Part shown: one piece after another, positions 57,129 through 64,000 of the stretch
Position numbering within the stretch: the first letter of the stretch is position 1
How the letters are laid out: each line of letters opens with the position of its first letter
Assembly (NCBI RefSeq): GCF_003600625.1
Contig: NZ_CP032489.1
Location: 3,224,001 to 3,288,000 of the forward strand
Length of the DNA: 64,000 nt
Reading direction: 5' to 3'
Source: Arachidicoccus soli
GTDB lineage: Bacteria; Bacteroidota; Bacteroidia; Chitinophagales; Chitinophagaceae
Made by a program: the position numbers and the translations under genes
Notes under the pieces: generated by a model
The model's database searches: none
What the model was told of the DNA's origin: nothing
Seen by the model: the letters and a program-made list of their open reading frames with translations, nothing else

Positions 57129-58370
57129 TTATTGTAATAACACCGCTCCCACAGTTACCAAACTTGTTTGATCTATTAAAATGGCGCCCCCGTTTTCTCT
57201 CAAAAAATTATAAGAATCATACGCTAACGCTGAAGCAGTTTTCAATCTAACCTCTACCACCTCATTTAATACTGCGGCATCTACATCATATTCTTTTTCT
57301 AATTTATTTACATTTAACCGGTATTTAATCTCTTTCACAACAGCGGGCACCACACTACTATTATGTTGCAGGAAATATTTTCGCCCCACAGTCAAGGGCT
57401 TCTCATCCATCCAACAAACAATAGCATCCACATCCTGAGACACTTGTAATGCCTCATCAATTTTTACGATGGTGTCACCACGACTAATATCCACGTCTTC
57501 TTCTAAATGTATTACGGCGCTTTGAGGTGCAAAGGCCTCTTTGACTTCTTTATTGCTTACCTCAATCGCTTTAATAGTAGCTTCTGCTCCTGAAGGAAAT
57601 ATCTTCACTTTATCTCCTTTTTTATAAACACCGCTTTCTATTTTACCTGCATACCCACGATAGTCATGTAATTCCTCCGTTTGTGGGCGAATTACATATT
57701 GTACCGGGAAACGTGCGTGCGTATGATTTATATGATCTTCAACTTCCACATTTTCCAAAAACTCCAGCAGGGCAGGGCCCCTATACCAATGCATTTTTTC
57801 AGAAACATCTACTATATTATCTCCATCTAATGCGCTGATAGGAATATACTGTACGTTGCTTAAATTCAAGGCAGCAGATACTTTTTCGTAATCCGCAACT
57901 ATTTCTTGATAAACAGTTTCTGAATAACCCACCAAATCCATTTTATTTATGGCAACGACTACATGAGGAATATTCAATAATGAAGCAATTAGAGAATGGC
58001 GGCGGGTTTGCTCTGCAACGCCATTACGCGCATCTACAAGGATAATGATGAGATCTGCATTTGATGCGCCTGTCACCATATTCCTTGTGTATTGAATGTG
58101 ACCCGGTGTATCAGCAATAATGAATTTTCTTTTAGGCGTAGAAAAATATTTATAAGCCACATCGATCGTTATTCCCTGTTCTCTTTCAGCACGCAACCCA
58201 TCAGTTAGTAATGCTAAATCCACACTCCCATCATTACGCGCTTTGCTACTGCGTTCGATAGCATCAAGTTGGTCAATTAAAATATTTTTGCTGTCATACA
58301 ACAAGCGACCAATCAATGTGCTTTTGCCATCATCTACACTACCTGCTGTAAGAAATCTTAGTAAATCCAT
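57129..58370 (-). CDS. cysN: Sulfate adenylyltransferase large subunit (GTPase)
   Basis: CysN couples GTP hydrolysis to the formation of adenosine 5'-phosphosulfate (APS) by CysD. The 413-residue EF-Tu-like protein has the P-loop TAGSVDDGKSTLIGRLLYDS, switch II ADTPGHIQYTRNM and the guanine site NKMD. No APS kinase domain is fused at the C-terminus. ATG 58370 gives the standard start; the open frame runs to 58445 through a short repeat of ACTTATA. Confidence 0.95.
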   Translation of the reverse strand: MDLLRFLTAGSVDDGKSTLIGRLLYDSKNILIDQLDAIERSSKARNDGSVDLALLTDGLRAEREQGITIDVAYKYFSTPKRKFIIADTPGHIQYTRNMVTGASNADLIIILVDARNGVAEQTRRHSLIASLLNIPHVVVAINKMDLVGYSETVYQEIVADYEKVSAALNLSNVQYIPISALDGDNIVDVSEKMHWYRGPALLEFLENVEVEDHINHTHARFPVQYVIRPQTEELHDYRGYAGKIESGVYKKGDKVKIFPSGAEATIKAIEVSNKEVKEAFAPQSAVIHLEEDVDISRGDTIVKIDEALQVSQDVDAIVCWMDEKPLTVGRKYFLQHNSSVVPAVVKEIKYRLNVNKLEKEYDVDAAVLNEVVEVRLKTASALAYDSYNFLRENGGAILIDQTSLVTVGAVLLQ

Positions 58371-58374
58371 TTTC

Positions 58375-58405
58375 GAAAAGTTATAAGTTATAAGTTGTAA
58401 GTTCA
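58375..58405 (-). repeat. Short tandem repeat before cysN
   Basis: On the minus strand about three copies of the 7-mer ACTTATA (one changed to ACTTACA) lie just upstream of the cysN start. It is AT-rich filler without a known role and falls between cysD and cysN. Confidence 0.5.
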
Positions 58406-58461
58406 AAATTGAAAATGGCCTTTCGGGCATTATCAAGTTAACCAATCATCAATTCCACTAA

Positions 58462-59370
58462 TTAAAAATATCCGTTTTTCTTTCTGTCTTCCATTGCCGC
58501 TTCTGAAAAACGGTCATCTATACGTGTCTCGCCGCGTTCGCTCGTTTTTGTTGCAATGATTTCTCCAATGATATCATCAATCGTATATGCTTCAGAAGCA
58601 ACTGCTGCTGTACAAGTCATATCACCAACCGTACGGTAACGAACTTTTCTTGTCACGACTGAATCCCCTTCATCAATCTGGATAAATGGTGATACAGCAA
58701 TTAATTGATTTTGATATTCCAGTACTTTTCGTTCGTGCGAAAAATAAACTGAAGGCAGTTCAATATTTTCTCTTTTGATATAATTCCAAATATCCAATTC
58801 TGTCCAGTTACTGATAGGGAAAACCCTAACATTTTCGCCTTTATGAATTTTCCCATTGTAAGTGTCCCAAATTTCAGGGCGTTGTAGTTTTGGATTCCAT
58901 TGACCAAACTCATCGCGAATTGAAAAAATTCTCTCTTTAGCACGGGCTTTTTCTTCATCGCGTCGTGCACCACCGATGCAAGCATCAAATTCAAATTCTT
59001 CAATTGTATCTAATAAAGTAAATGTCTGCAATTGATTTCTACTTGCAAATTTGCCTTTGGGTTCGGTTAAATGTTTTGCTTTGATTGTATCTTCTACTTT
59101 CCGTACAATTAATTTCTCGCCAATCTTTTCAGCTAACGCATCTCTAAACTGCAACGCTTCAGGAAAATTATGTCCTGTATCGATATGGACAAGCGGAAAG
59201 GGGAATTTTCCCGGACGAAAAGCCTTTAAAGCTAAATGCACTAAGGTGATAGAATCTTTACCACCACTGAAAAGTAATGCCGGTCTTTCAAATTGTCCGG
59301 CCACTTCACGAAAAATGTGAATAGATTCGGATTCTAACTGTTCTAAATAATCTAACTGATATGAGCTCAT
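58462..59370 (-). CDS. cysD: Sulfate adenylyltransferase small subunit
   Basis: CysD forms APS from ATP and sulfate with CysN. The 302-residue PP-loop protein has the nucleotide-binding FSGGKDSITLVHLALKAF, GGARRDEEKARAKERIFSIR, and NWTELDIWNYIKRENIELP. The C-terminus DRFSEAAMEDRKKNGYF is typical. It lies 40 bases after cysH in the operon. Confidence 0.95.
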   Translation of the reverse strand: MSSYQLDYLEQLESESIHIFREVAGQFERPALLFSGGKDSITLVHLALKAFRPGKFPFPLVHIDTGHNFPEALQFRDALAEKIGEKLIVRKVEDTIKAKHLTEPKGKFASRNQLQTFTLLDTIEEFEFDACIGGARRDEEKARAKERIFSIRDEFGQWNPKLQRPEIWDTYNGKIHKGENVRVFPISNWTELDIWNYIKRENIELPSVYFSHERKVLEYQNQLIAVSPFIQIDEGDSVVTRKVRYRTVGDMTCTAAVASEAYTIDDIIGEIIATKTSERGETRIDDRFSEAAMEDRKKNGYF

Positions 59371-59410
59371 ATAAAATAAATGTTAGGTTGTTGTTTAATT
59401 GTACTTTTTA

Positions 59411-60115
59411 TTATTGATGCACGTGCAAACCGCACTCTTTTTTACTATTATCCTCCCACCACCAACGACCGGCACGAAAATCTTCTCCCTCTTTAATGGC
59501 GCGGGTGCAAGGCGCACACCCAATGCTTACAAAACCTTTATCGTGCAGTGTATTATAAGGAATATGATTCTTTGCAATAAAGCTTTTTACTTCCTCAGTA
59601 GTCCAGTTCAACAGTGGATGATATTTAAATAGCTGATGACTTTCATCCCATTCCAATTGTTGAAGGTTATGCCTATCCGGCGAATGCTCAGCACGTAAAC
59701 CAGTCACCCAAACTTTCATTCCCTTTAATGCACGGTTCAATGGCTCTACTTTACGAATAAAACAACATTGTTTGCGCAGATCCAGCGATTCGTAAAATGC
59801 ATTGGGACCATTTTCTTCAACATATTCTTGCAATGGCGCGTGCTGCGGATAATAGGGTTTTATTTTTGTATGATAAGTTTCATTTGTCCTGCTCCAGACG
59901 TAATAAGTTTCACTAAACATCCTACCGGTATCTAAAGTAAAAATCTCGATAGGCAATTTATTGGACAAAATTAAATGCGTGATAGCCTGATCTTCCCAGC
60001 TAAAACTACTTGAAAAAGTAATTTCATTTGGAAATCTAGCAGACAACAATTGAAGCGCTTCCGTTTCGTTTAGTCCACTAATTTTGTCGATTAATATTTT
60101 AAGCGCATCCACCAT
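59411..60115 (-). CDS. cysH: APS reductase (phosphoadenylyl-sulfate reductase family)
   Basis: The 234-residue enzyme reduces activated sulfate to sulfite. It has the PP-loop-derived core (SSFSWEDQAITHLI, FTLDTGRMFSETY), and the paired cysteines Cys117-118 (KQCCFIRK) and Cys200/203 (GCAPC) that bind [4Fe-4S]. These mark APS reductases as opposed to PAPS reductases. The reactive Cys228 lies in KECGLHVH. The absence of cysC from the operon agrees with direct APS use. First gene of the operon. Confidence 0.93.
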   Translation of the reverse strand: MVDALKILIDKISGLNETEALQLLSARFPNEITFSSSFSWEDQAITHLILSNKLPIEIFTLDTGRMFSETYYVWSRTNETYHTKIKPYYPQHAPLQEYVEENGPNAFYESLDLRKQCCFIRKVEPLNRALKGMKVWVTGLRAEHSPDRHNLQQLEWDESHQLFKYHPLLNWTTEEVKSFIAKNHIPYNTLHDKGFVSIGCAPCTRAIKEGEDFRAGRWWWEDNSKKECGLHVHQ

Positions 60116-60158
60116 ATCAAAATTTTATTCTTTATAAATTTTAGGGAATATTTTATTA

Positions 60159-60177
60159 GTCCACTTAATTTGTGGAC
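60159..60177 (-). promoter_or_regulatory. Operator-like inverted repeat at the cys promoter
   Basis: GTCCAC and GTGGAC form a perfect 6-bp inverted repeat with a seven-base spacer. It begins at the last base of the -7 box and covers the expected transcription start (near 60170). The position suits a repressor site; the regulator is unknown. Confidence 0.5.
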
Positions 60178-60207
60178 AAAAGTATAGCAAAAACTAACAG
60201 CACCAAA
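60177..60207 (-). promoter_or_regulatory. Promoter of the cysH-D-N-cobA-J-I operon
   Basis: On the minus strand TTTG (60204-60207), a 19-base spacer and TACTTTTG (60177-60184) match the Bacteroidota consensus exactly. The predicted leader is about 55 bases. The next six genes follow with gaps of 10-91 bases and no terminator. Confidence 0.75.
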
Positions 60208-60254
60208 ATATTTTAGAAATAAAATACAATAAATTTTGCTTACTACTGATAGTT

Positions 60255-61406
60255 TTAGGCATTTAAAACAATACGAAACGTAGTGCCTTTGCCTACTTCA
60301 CTCGATTTTATAGATATATTTCCATGATGATATTCATGGATAATGCGTTTCGTTAAGGCAAGTCCTAACCCCCAGCCACGCTTCTTGGTTGTGAATCCCG
60401 GGCTAAAAATTTTCTTCAGATTTCTATATGCGATTCCTTTTCCAGTGTCTGTAATATCAATAATTATTTGATGTCCCATCCTTTTTACATAAATAGATAG
60501 GGCGCCTTGACCATCCATCGCATCAAGTGCATTTTTTAATAGATTCTCCATAACCCAGTCAAACAATTCTGCAGAAATATTTGCGAACAACGGGTTTTCA
60601 GTTGCCACAACAGAAAAAACAATATGATCGCCTGCTCGCTTTTTTATGTAAGAAACCATGTTCTCTATTTGCGCCACCACGTCTTTTCTTTCTAATTTCG
60701 GTTGACTGCCGATTTTCGCAAAACGATCACTGACCAGTTTCAAACGTTCAATATCTTTTTCCACTTCCGGTAATATAGTTTCATTGCCTGGAATATTCTT
60801 TAATATTTCTGACCAGCCTGCAAGACTGGAGAGGGGGGTGCCTAATTGATGCGCAGTTTCTTTTGCCATACCTACCCATAAACGGTTTTGGGTATTATGA
60901 TTCTCACTTCTTTGGGCAATAACAATAAAACTTATAAAAAAAGCTACGATTAATAGTTGAATTATCGGAAAATAACGAAGTTCTTTCTGCAAGCGTGTTT
61001 CACCGTAATAATATTTATTTTCAACTAAAGGATTTGTGCTCAATTCCAAGATAATAGGGGCATGTAATTTCTTAAACTGGGCTAGTTTATTCTTCAGATA
61101 ATCTGCATCTTTCTTTACGACAACAGAATCAAGATTGAAATAGTTGTTGGTAATGCTGTCGCGTTCATTGGTTTCAATGATGGGAATATCTTCATTTTCG
61201 GAAGATATTTTTACGGCCAGATTGAGATTAGTTTCGCCGGATGCTTTGGCAATCGTGCGATGTGCTTCTACCCAATTTTCCATTGTTTGGGTTTCAATGC
61301 GTGCCAGTTTGGAAGATAAGTAGTTGGTATAAAACACACTACCTATCACAATCGCCATAGCAATAAGTGCAAATAAGATACGCCAAGTGAAACGCTGCTT
61401 CATCAT
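60255..61406 (-). CDS. Sensor histidine kinase
   Basis: A 383-residue membrane kinase with a first helix (RILFALIAMAIVIGSVFYTNY), a periplasmic region (about 30-145), and a second helix (LLIVAFFISFIVIAQ). The H-box is in VGMAKETAHQLGTPLSSLAGW, the N-box is ENLLKNALDAMDGQG, and the G-boxes are DTGKGIAYRN and WGLGLALTKRI. The response regulator is not adjacent. A 218-base gap with a hairpin separates it from the tautomerase gene upstream. Confidence 0.9.
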   Translation of the reverse strand: MMKQRFTWRILFALIAMAIVIGSVFYTNYLSSKLARIETQTMENWVEAHRTIAKASGETNLNLAVKISSENEDIPIIETNERDSITNNYFNLDSVVVKKDADYLKNKLAQFKKLHAPIILELSTNPLVENKYYYGETRLQKELRYFPIIQLLIVAFFISFIVIAQRSENHNTQNRLWVGMAKETAHQLGTPLSSLAGWSEILKNIPGNETILPEVEKDIERLKLVSDRFAKIGSQPKLERKDVVAQIENMVSYIKKRAGDHIVFSVVATENPLFANISAELFDWVMENLLKNALDAMDGQGALSIYVKRMGHQIIIDITDTGKGIAYRNLKKIFSPGFTTKKRGWGLGLALTKRIIHEYHHGNISIKSSEVGKGTTFRIVLNA

Positions 61407-61624
61407 ATTAATATCGAAAATACAATAAAATTTAATGAGCGTTTCTATCTTGAATTTTGCTACTACACTAATTTTTCCTCATTGCGTAAATATGTTTCCA
61501 GAATTTATAAATTGAAAATCTATTGTTCCTTTAGCTTTGTTATACTGACAAAAACATATCACAATTTGAATAGTGGTGGCGCTTTAGTCTTATTGCGCCA
61601 CTAAAAAAAATCAAATTTATCGTT

Positions 61625-62032
61625 TTATATAATATTATTTTTTATGTGTTTTATTTCTTGAATTTCACCATTGCCAAATGACCAATTTTCTGCGCCCGCA
61701 TTTTCCAACAAGACAATAAACACATTGTTCTTGGTTATTTCTGTACCACGCTCTATACGTTCTGCAATTTCTTTGTATAGTCTCCTTTTCTGGTCAATAG
61801 ATCTACCTAGTGCAGCAATTATTTGTATGAATATTATTTCAGAAGAATGATGAATGCCAAGATAAGATTCGGGGTATTTTATTTGCGATGTATTTAACTC
61901 TTCTATGATCTGAAAATAATCGTCATGTGGAACATTGAATTCCTGCATCAGCGCCTGATGAACAGAAGTAGAAATAATATCTTTGGTCTCTTTCGAAAAC
62001 TTTCTATCCAAACTTATTCTTACCAATGGCAT
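61625..62032 (-). CDS. Tautomerase family protein
   Basis: A 135-residue protein of the 4-oxalocrotonate tautomerase superfamily. The catalytic amino-terminal Pro is present (MPLVRISLDRKFSKETKDII), and an Arg-rich helix, RSIDQKRRLYKEIAERIERG, suits substrate binding. It has two beta-alpha-beta units in one chain. The substrate is unknown. It starts 18 bases after the MBL-fold gene, so the two are probably co-transcribed. Confidence 0.85.
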   Translation of the reverse strand: MPLVRISLDRKFSKETKDIISTSVHQALMQEFNVPHDDYFQIIEELNTSQIKYPESYLGIHHSSEIIFIQIIAALGRSIDQKRRLYKEIAERIERGTEITKNNVFIVLLENAGAENWSFGNGEIQEIKHIKNNII

Positions 62033-62050
62033 AAGTAAATTTTTATGGAA

Positions 62051-62788
62051 TCAAAAAGAAAATATCGGCGTTTTTACATCGTGATAGAAAAGGAAAGTCC
62101 ATTTCCCCGTTTCTCCTTCTTTCCACCACTGCTGTCGAAGCTCCATGCATTTGCGACCATCATAATCATATTTAGCAATAAAGCGTTTTTTCATCTGATT
62201 TAATTGTGGCGCGTCATCGGCTCCATAGAAAATTATTTCACCTTCTTCTTTTATCCAAAATACTTGATGATATGGGCTGTGCGCACCAGTAACTTTATAG
62301 GTAATATAGTTATCAATGATTCCATCTCCATTTAGCAGTTTTACCTGTGAATGATTCTCTAAAATCGCTATATCTTCTTTTAAATATGATGGACTATTAC
62401 CTTCCAAGGCATATTTCAATTCTTTTTCTTGTACATAATAAGCGGCATTGGGAAAGGTAAGTTGGCGTTCATTATTTTTATCAGTAAAACTAATGCCGCC
62501 TGAATGATCTTTGTGCAAATGCGATAACAAAACTTTCGTTACATCTCCAGCTCCGACACCATGCTGCTGCAAAAATTGATGAATTTGTAACATATCATTT
62601 TTTTGAAACCCCAATCCTGTATCCAACAATAAAATATCTTTTGAAGTGATAATTAGGAAAGGTTGAATCTCTACCAACAAACTGCCGACAGTTCTATTTT
62701 GTAGATCGTCTTGCCCTGGATCAAATGGAATAAACTTTTTGGTGGCATCTATTGTAAAAGCACCTTCAGAAATGGGTATTATTTTCAT
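62051..62788 (-). CDS. MBL-fold metallo-hydrolase
   Basis: A 245-residue metallo-beta-lactamase-fold hydrolase with the metal motif HLHKDHSGG (H-x-H-x-D-H), a later His in TGAHSPYHQVFW, and an Asp in FYGADDAPQ. No signal peptide. Family members hydrolyse lactones, thioesters or phosphodiesters; the substrate is not clear. Upstream lie a 13-bp inverted repeat, a -7 element, and a LytTR-type direct repeat about 230 bases away. Confidence 0.85.
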   Translation of the reverse strand: MKIIPISEGAFTIDATKKFIPFDPGQDDLQNRTVGSLLVEIQPFLIITSKDILLLDTGLGFQKNDMLQIHQFLQQHGVGAGDVTKVLLSHLHKDHSGGISFTDKNNERQLTFPNAAYYVQEKELKYALEGNSPSYLKEDIAILENHSQVKLLNGDGIIDNYITYKVTGAHSPYHQVFWIKEEGEIIFYGADDAPQLNQMKKRFIAKYDYDGRKCMELRQQWWKEGETGKWTFLFYHDVKTPIFSF

Positions 62789-62792
62789 GTAT

Positions 62793-62826
62793 CTGATTGA
62801 TTATTCAAGCAAAAATAATCAATCAG
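62793..62826 (-). promoter_or_regulatory. 13-bp inverted repeat overlapping a -7 element before the MBL gene
   Basis: CTGATTGATTATT (62793-62805) and its complement (62814-62826) form a perfect inverted repeat with an eight-base loop. On the minus strand a -7-like TATTTTTG (62810-62817) lies inside it, 22 bases before the ATG. It could be an operator or an mRNA hairpin. Confidence 0.5.
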
Positions 62827-63012
62827 AAAAGAAATGAGTTAAAATATTACAATTCCAGTAATAAACTCAGTTAGCGATAAATGTTCGATTTGATTTCGGC
62901 AAAGCTTCTTAACAACATTAAAGCCAACGCAATTAAAAAGTTGTTTTAAGGGTTACTTTTTTAATGCACTACAAAGAAATAATAATAAATGAAATAAAAA
63001 ACACACTTTAGG

Positions 63013-63043
63013 GTGAAACAGACAAAAATAGGAGTGAAATGGA
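63013..63043 (-). promoter_or_regulatory. LytTR-type direct repeat
   Basis: On the minus strand TCCATTTCAC and TCTGTTTCAC are separated by exactly 11 bases (21-base period). The layout matches the known E. coli YpdB site GGCATTTCAT-N11-GGCATTTCAT. A weak promoter-like sequence (TTTCTTTG at 62972-62979) lies downstream of it. The LytTR regulator gene ends 35 bases away. Confidence 0.55.
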
Positions 63044-63077
63044 CATATCGAGAAAGATTTAACTTTTTGCTTATCAT

Positions 63078-63845
63078 TTAAACGAAGCCTTCTACCCATT
63101 TTAAAAAATCAGTAGCCTTAGCCTTGCTGACAATAACGGTCTTTATTTTTAGGTCACAAAGACTTACAAGAAGCTTACGAGTATGTAAAGTTTCAATTTT
63201 ATCAATAGATTTTCTATGAATTATAAACTGACGATTTGCTCGATAAAACTCTTGGGGATTAAGCGCTGTCATTAGGTTATCCAATGTTTCTCTCAACTCA
63301 AAATGTACAGCATTTGCTACTGCAAAATTCCTTTCATTATCTGTATAAATAAAGGAAATTTCAGAAGTATTTACAGGCGTAATAATCCCTCGAAAATAAG
63401 TGAGTAAAGAGCTTTTGTATCCCACCGGAAATTGTCCCATCAAATTATGTAACCGCTTCTTATAATCATCTGATTCCTCCAGGCTGATAGCCTTTAATTG
63501 TTTCAGTTTACTGAAACTTTTTTGCAGCTTTTCCTTTTCAATGGGCTTTAATAAATAATCAAAACCATTATTTTCAAAGGCCTGAAGCGCAAATTCGTTA
63601 TAAGCAGTACAAAAAATAATGGGTGCTGTTATAGCAATTTCCTTAAAAATATCAAAACTTACTCCATCGGCCAGAGAAATATCCGAAAAAATCAAATCAG
63701 GTTCTTCATTCGTCTTAAACCAATTAATTGTATCCTCAATCGATTGTAAAAAGGCACAGACTTCAATGTCATTGCGTATCTCATGCAATAAAGATTCTAA
63801 CTCTTTAGCAGCTTTAATTTCATCTTCAATAATTAATACTTTCAT
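63078..63845 (-). CDS. LytTR family response regulator
   Basis: A 255-residue DNA-binding regulator. The receiver domain has the acidic pair in LIIEDEIKAAKEL, the phosphorylation Asp55 in LIFSDISLADG, and the Lys in FDYLLKPIEKEKLQKSF. From about 145 a LytTR DNA-binding domain follows, with FIYTDNERNFAVA and FYRANRQFIIHRKSIDKIE. It overlaps the end of the sensor kinase gene by two bases (ATGA), a typical LytS/LytR-type pair. Confidence 0.93.
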   Translation of the reverse strand: MKVLIIEDEIKAAKELESLLHEIRNDIEVCAFLQSIEDTINWFKTNEEPDLIFSDISLADGVSFDIFKEIAITAPIIFCTAYNEFALQAFENNGFDYLLKPIEKEKLQKSFSKLKQLKAISLEESDDYKKRLHNLMGQFPVGYKSSLLTYFRGIITPVNTSEISFIYTDNERNFAVANAVHFELRETLDNLMTALNPQEFYRANRQFIIHRKSIDKIETLHTRKLLVSLCDLKIKTVIVSKAKATDFLKWVEGFV

Positions 63846-64000
63846 TTGATCAATGGAATTTTGACGGTAAATGTTGCAGCTTGTTCTTCTACGATTATAT
63901 CAGCTCCGGCTATTATTTCATATCGGGCTCTAAGATTTTGTAACCCAATCCCGGTATGACCATTAGCGGAAATAGATATACCCTTCTTTCGTTGAATATT
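63842..64000 (-). CDS. C-terminal end of a LytS-type sensor histidine kinase (partial)
   Basis: The last 52 codons of a kinase gene run in from the window edge. HTGIGLQNLRARYEI is the G-box region of HATPase domains in LytS/YehU-type kinases, and the end is TFTVKIPLIK. Its stop TGA overlaps the response regulator ATG, so translation is coupled. The rest is outside the window. Confidence 0.88.
   Translation of the reverse strand, partial: NIQRKKGISISANGHTGIGLQNLRARYEIIAGADIIVEEQAATFTVKIPLIK

Noticed and set aside
61576-61601. Hairpin GTGGCGC/GCGCCAC as terminator of the tautomerase gene
   Set aside because: The stem is only seven bp and no T-run follows on the minus strand; the run of A on the plus side is on the wrong side of the stem for termination in either direction.

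Overview
The window is chromosomal DNA from an AT-rich member of the Bacteroidota, most likely the Chitinophagaceae. The evidence is an rrn operon with tRNA-Ala/tRNA-Ile, repeated promoters of the Bacteroidota type (TTTG, 19-20 bases, TAnnTTTG), genes without Shine-Dalgarno sequences, family markers such as DUF3098, DUF4783 and DUF6580, and the local orders lptC/CNNM and ftsX/DUF3098. The species cannot be named from the sequence alone.

Layout. 1-10 kb: end of an outer-membrane protein gene, lptC, a CNNM/CBS protein, ftsX with DUF3098, leuS, a membrane methyltransferase, rimM, rpsP and kbl. 10.1-15.8 kb: one minus-strand rrn operon (16S, tRNA-Ile, tRNA-Ala, 23S, 5S) with two tandem promoters, two boxA-like sites and a terminator. 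15.9-23 kb: murF, a DUF4783 protein, gpmI and four family 2 glycosyltransferases, two of them tandem paralogues. 23-32 kb: an APC permease, ggt with an unrecognised kinase-like gene, a crotonase, an AhpC/AhpD pair and a DPP IV-like peptidase. 32.3-36.4 kb: the alpha ribosomal operon (infA, rpmJ, rpsM, rpsK, rpsD, rpoA, rplQ), without secY or map. 36.7-41.6 kb: the E2 subunit of pyruvate dehydrogenase, DUF6580, a DUF4440-type gene broken by a stop codon, and metG. 41.7-45 kb: two adjacent mobile elements, an IS200/IS605 element (tnpA plus tnpB) and a complete IS4-like element with a 7-bp target duplication. 45-51 kb: a WecA-like transferase, glyS, a sterol-desaturase-like protein and a LemA/TPM/TPM cluster.

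51.2-60.2 kb is a seven-gene assimilatory sulfate reduction operon (cysH, cysD, cysN, cobA, cysJ, cysI, and a fusion of precorrin-2 dehydrogenase with a TSUP transporter). It encodes sulfate activation, APS reduction, sulfite reduction, two steps of siroheme synthesis and a possible anion permease. A consensus promoter overlapped by a perfect inverted repeat precedes it. The last 4 kb hold a sensor kinase, a tautomerase, an MBL-fold hydrolase and a LytTR response regulator with the end of its kinase.

Most of the window is ordinary core genome. The observations most worth following are the LytTR-type direct repeat at 63013-63043, the operator-like repeat at the cys promoter, the kinase-like protein beside ggt, the precorrin-2 dehydrogenase/TSUP fusion, the L17 protein with a helix-hairpin-helix tail, the nonsense-interrupted DUF4440 gene and the IS605/TnpB element. 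I found no CRISPR array, prophage or clear new defence system.
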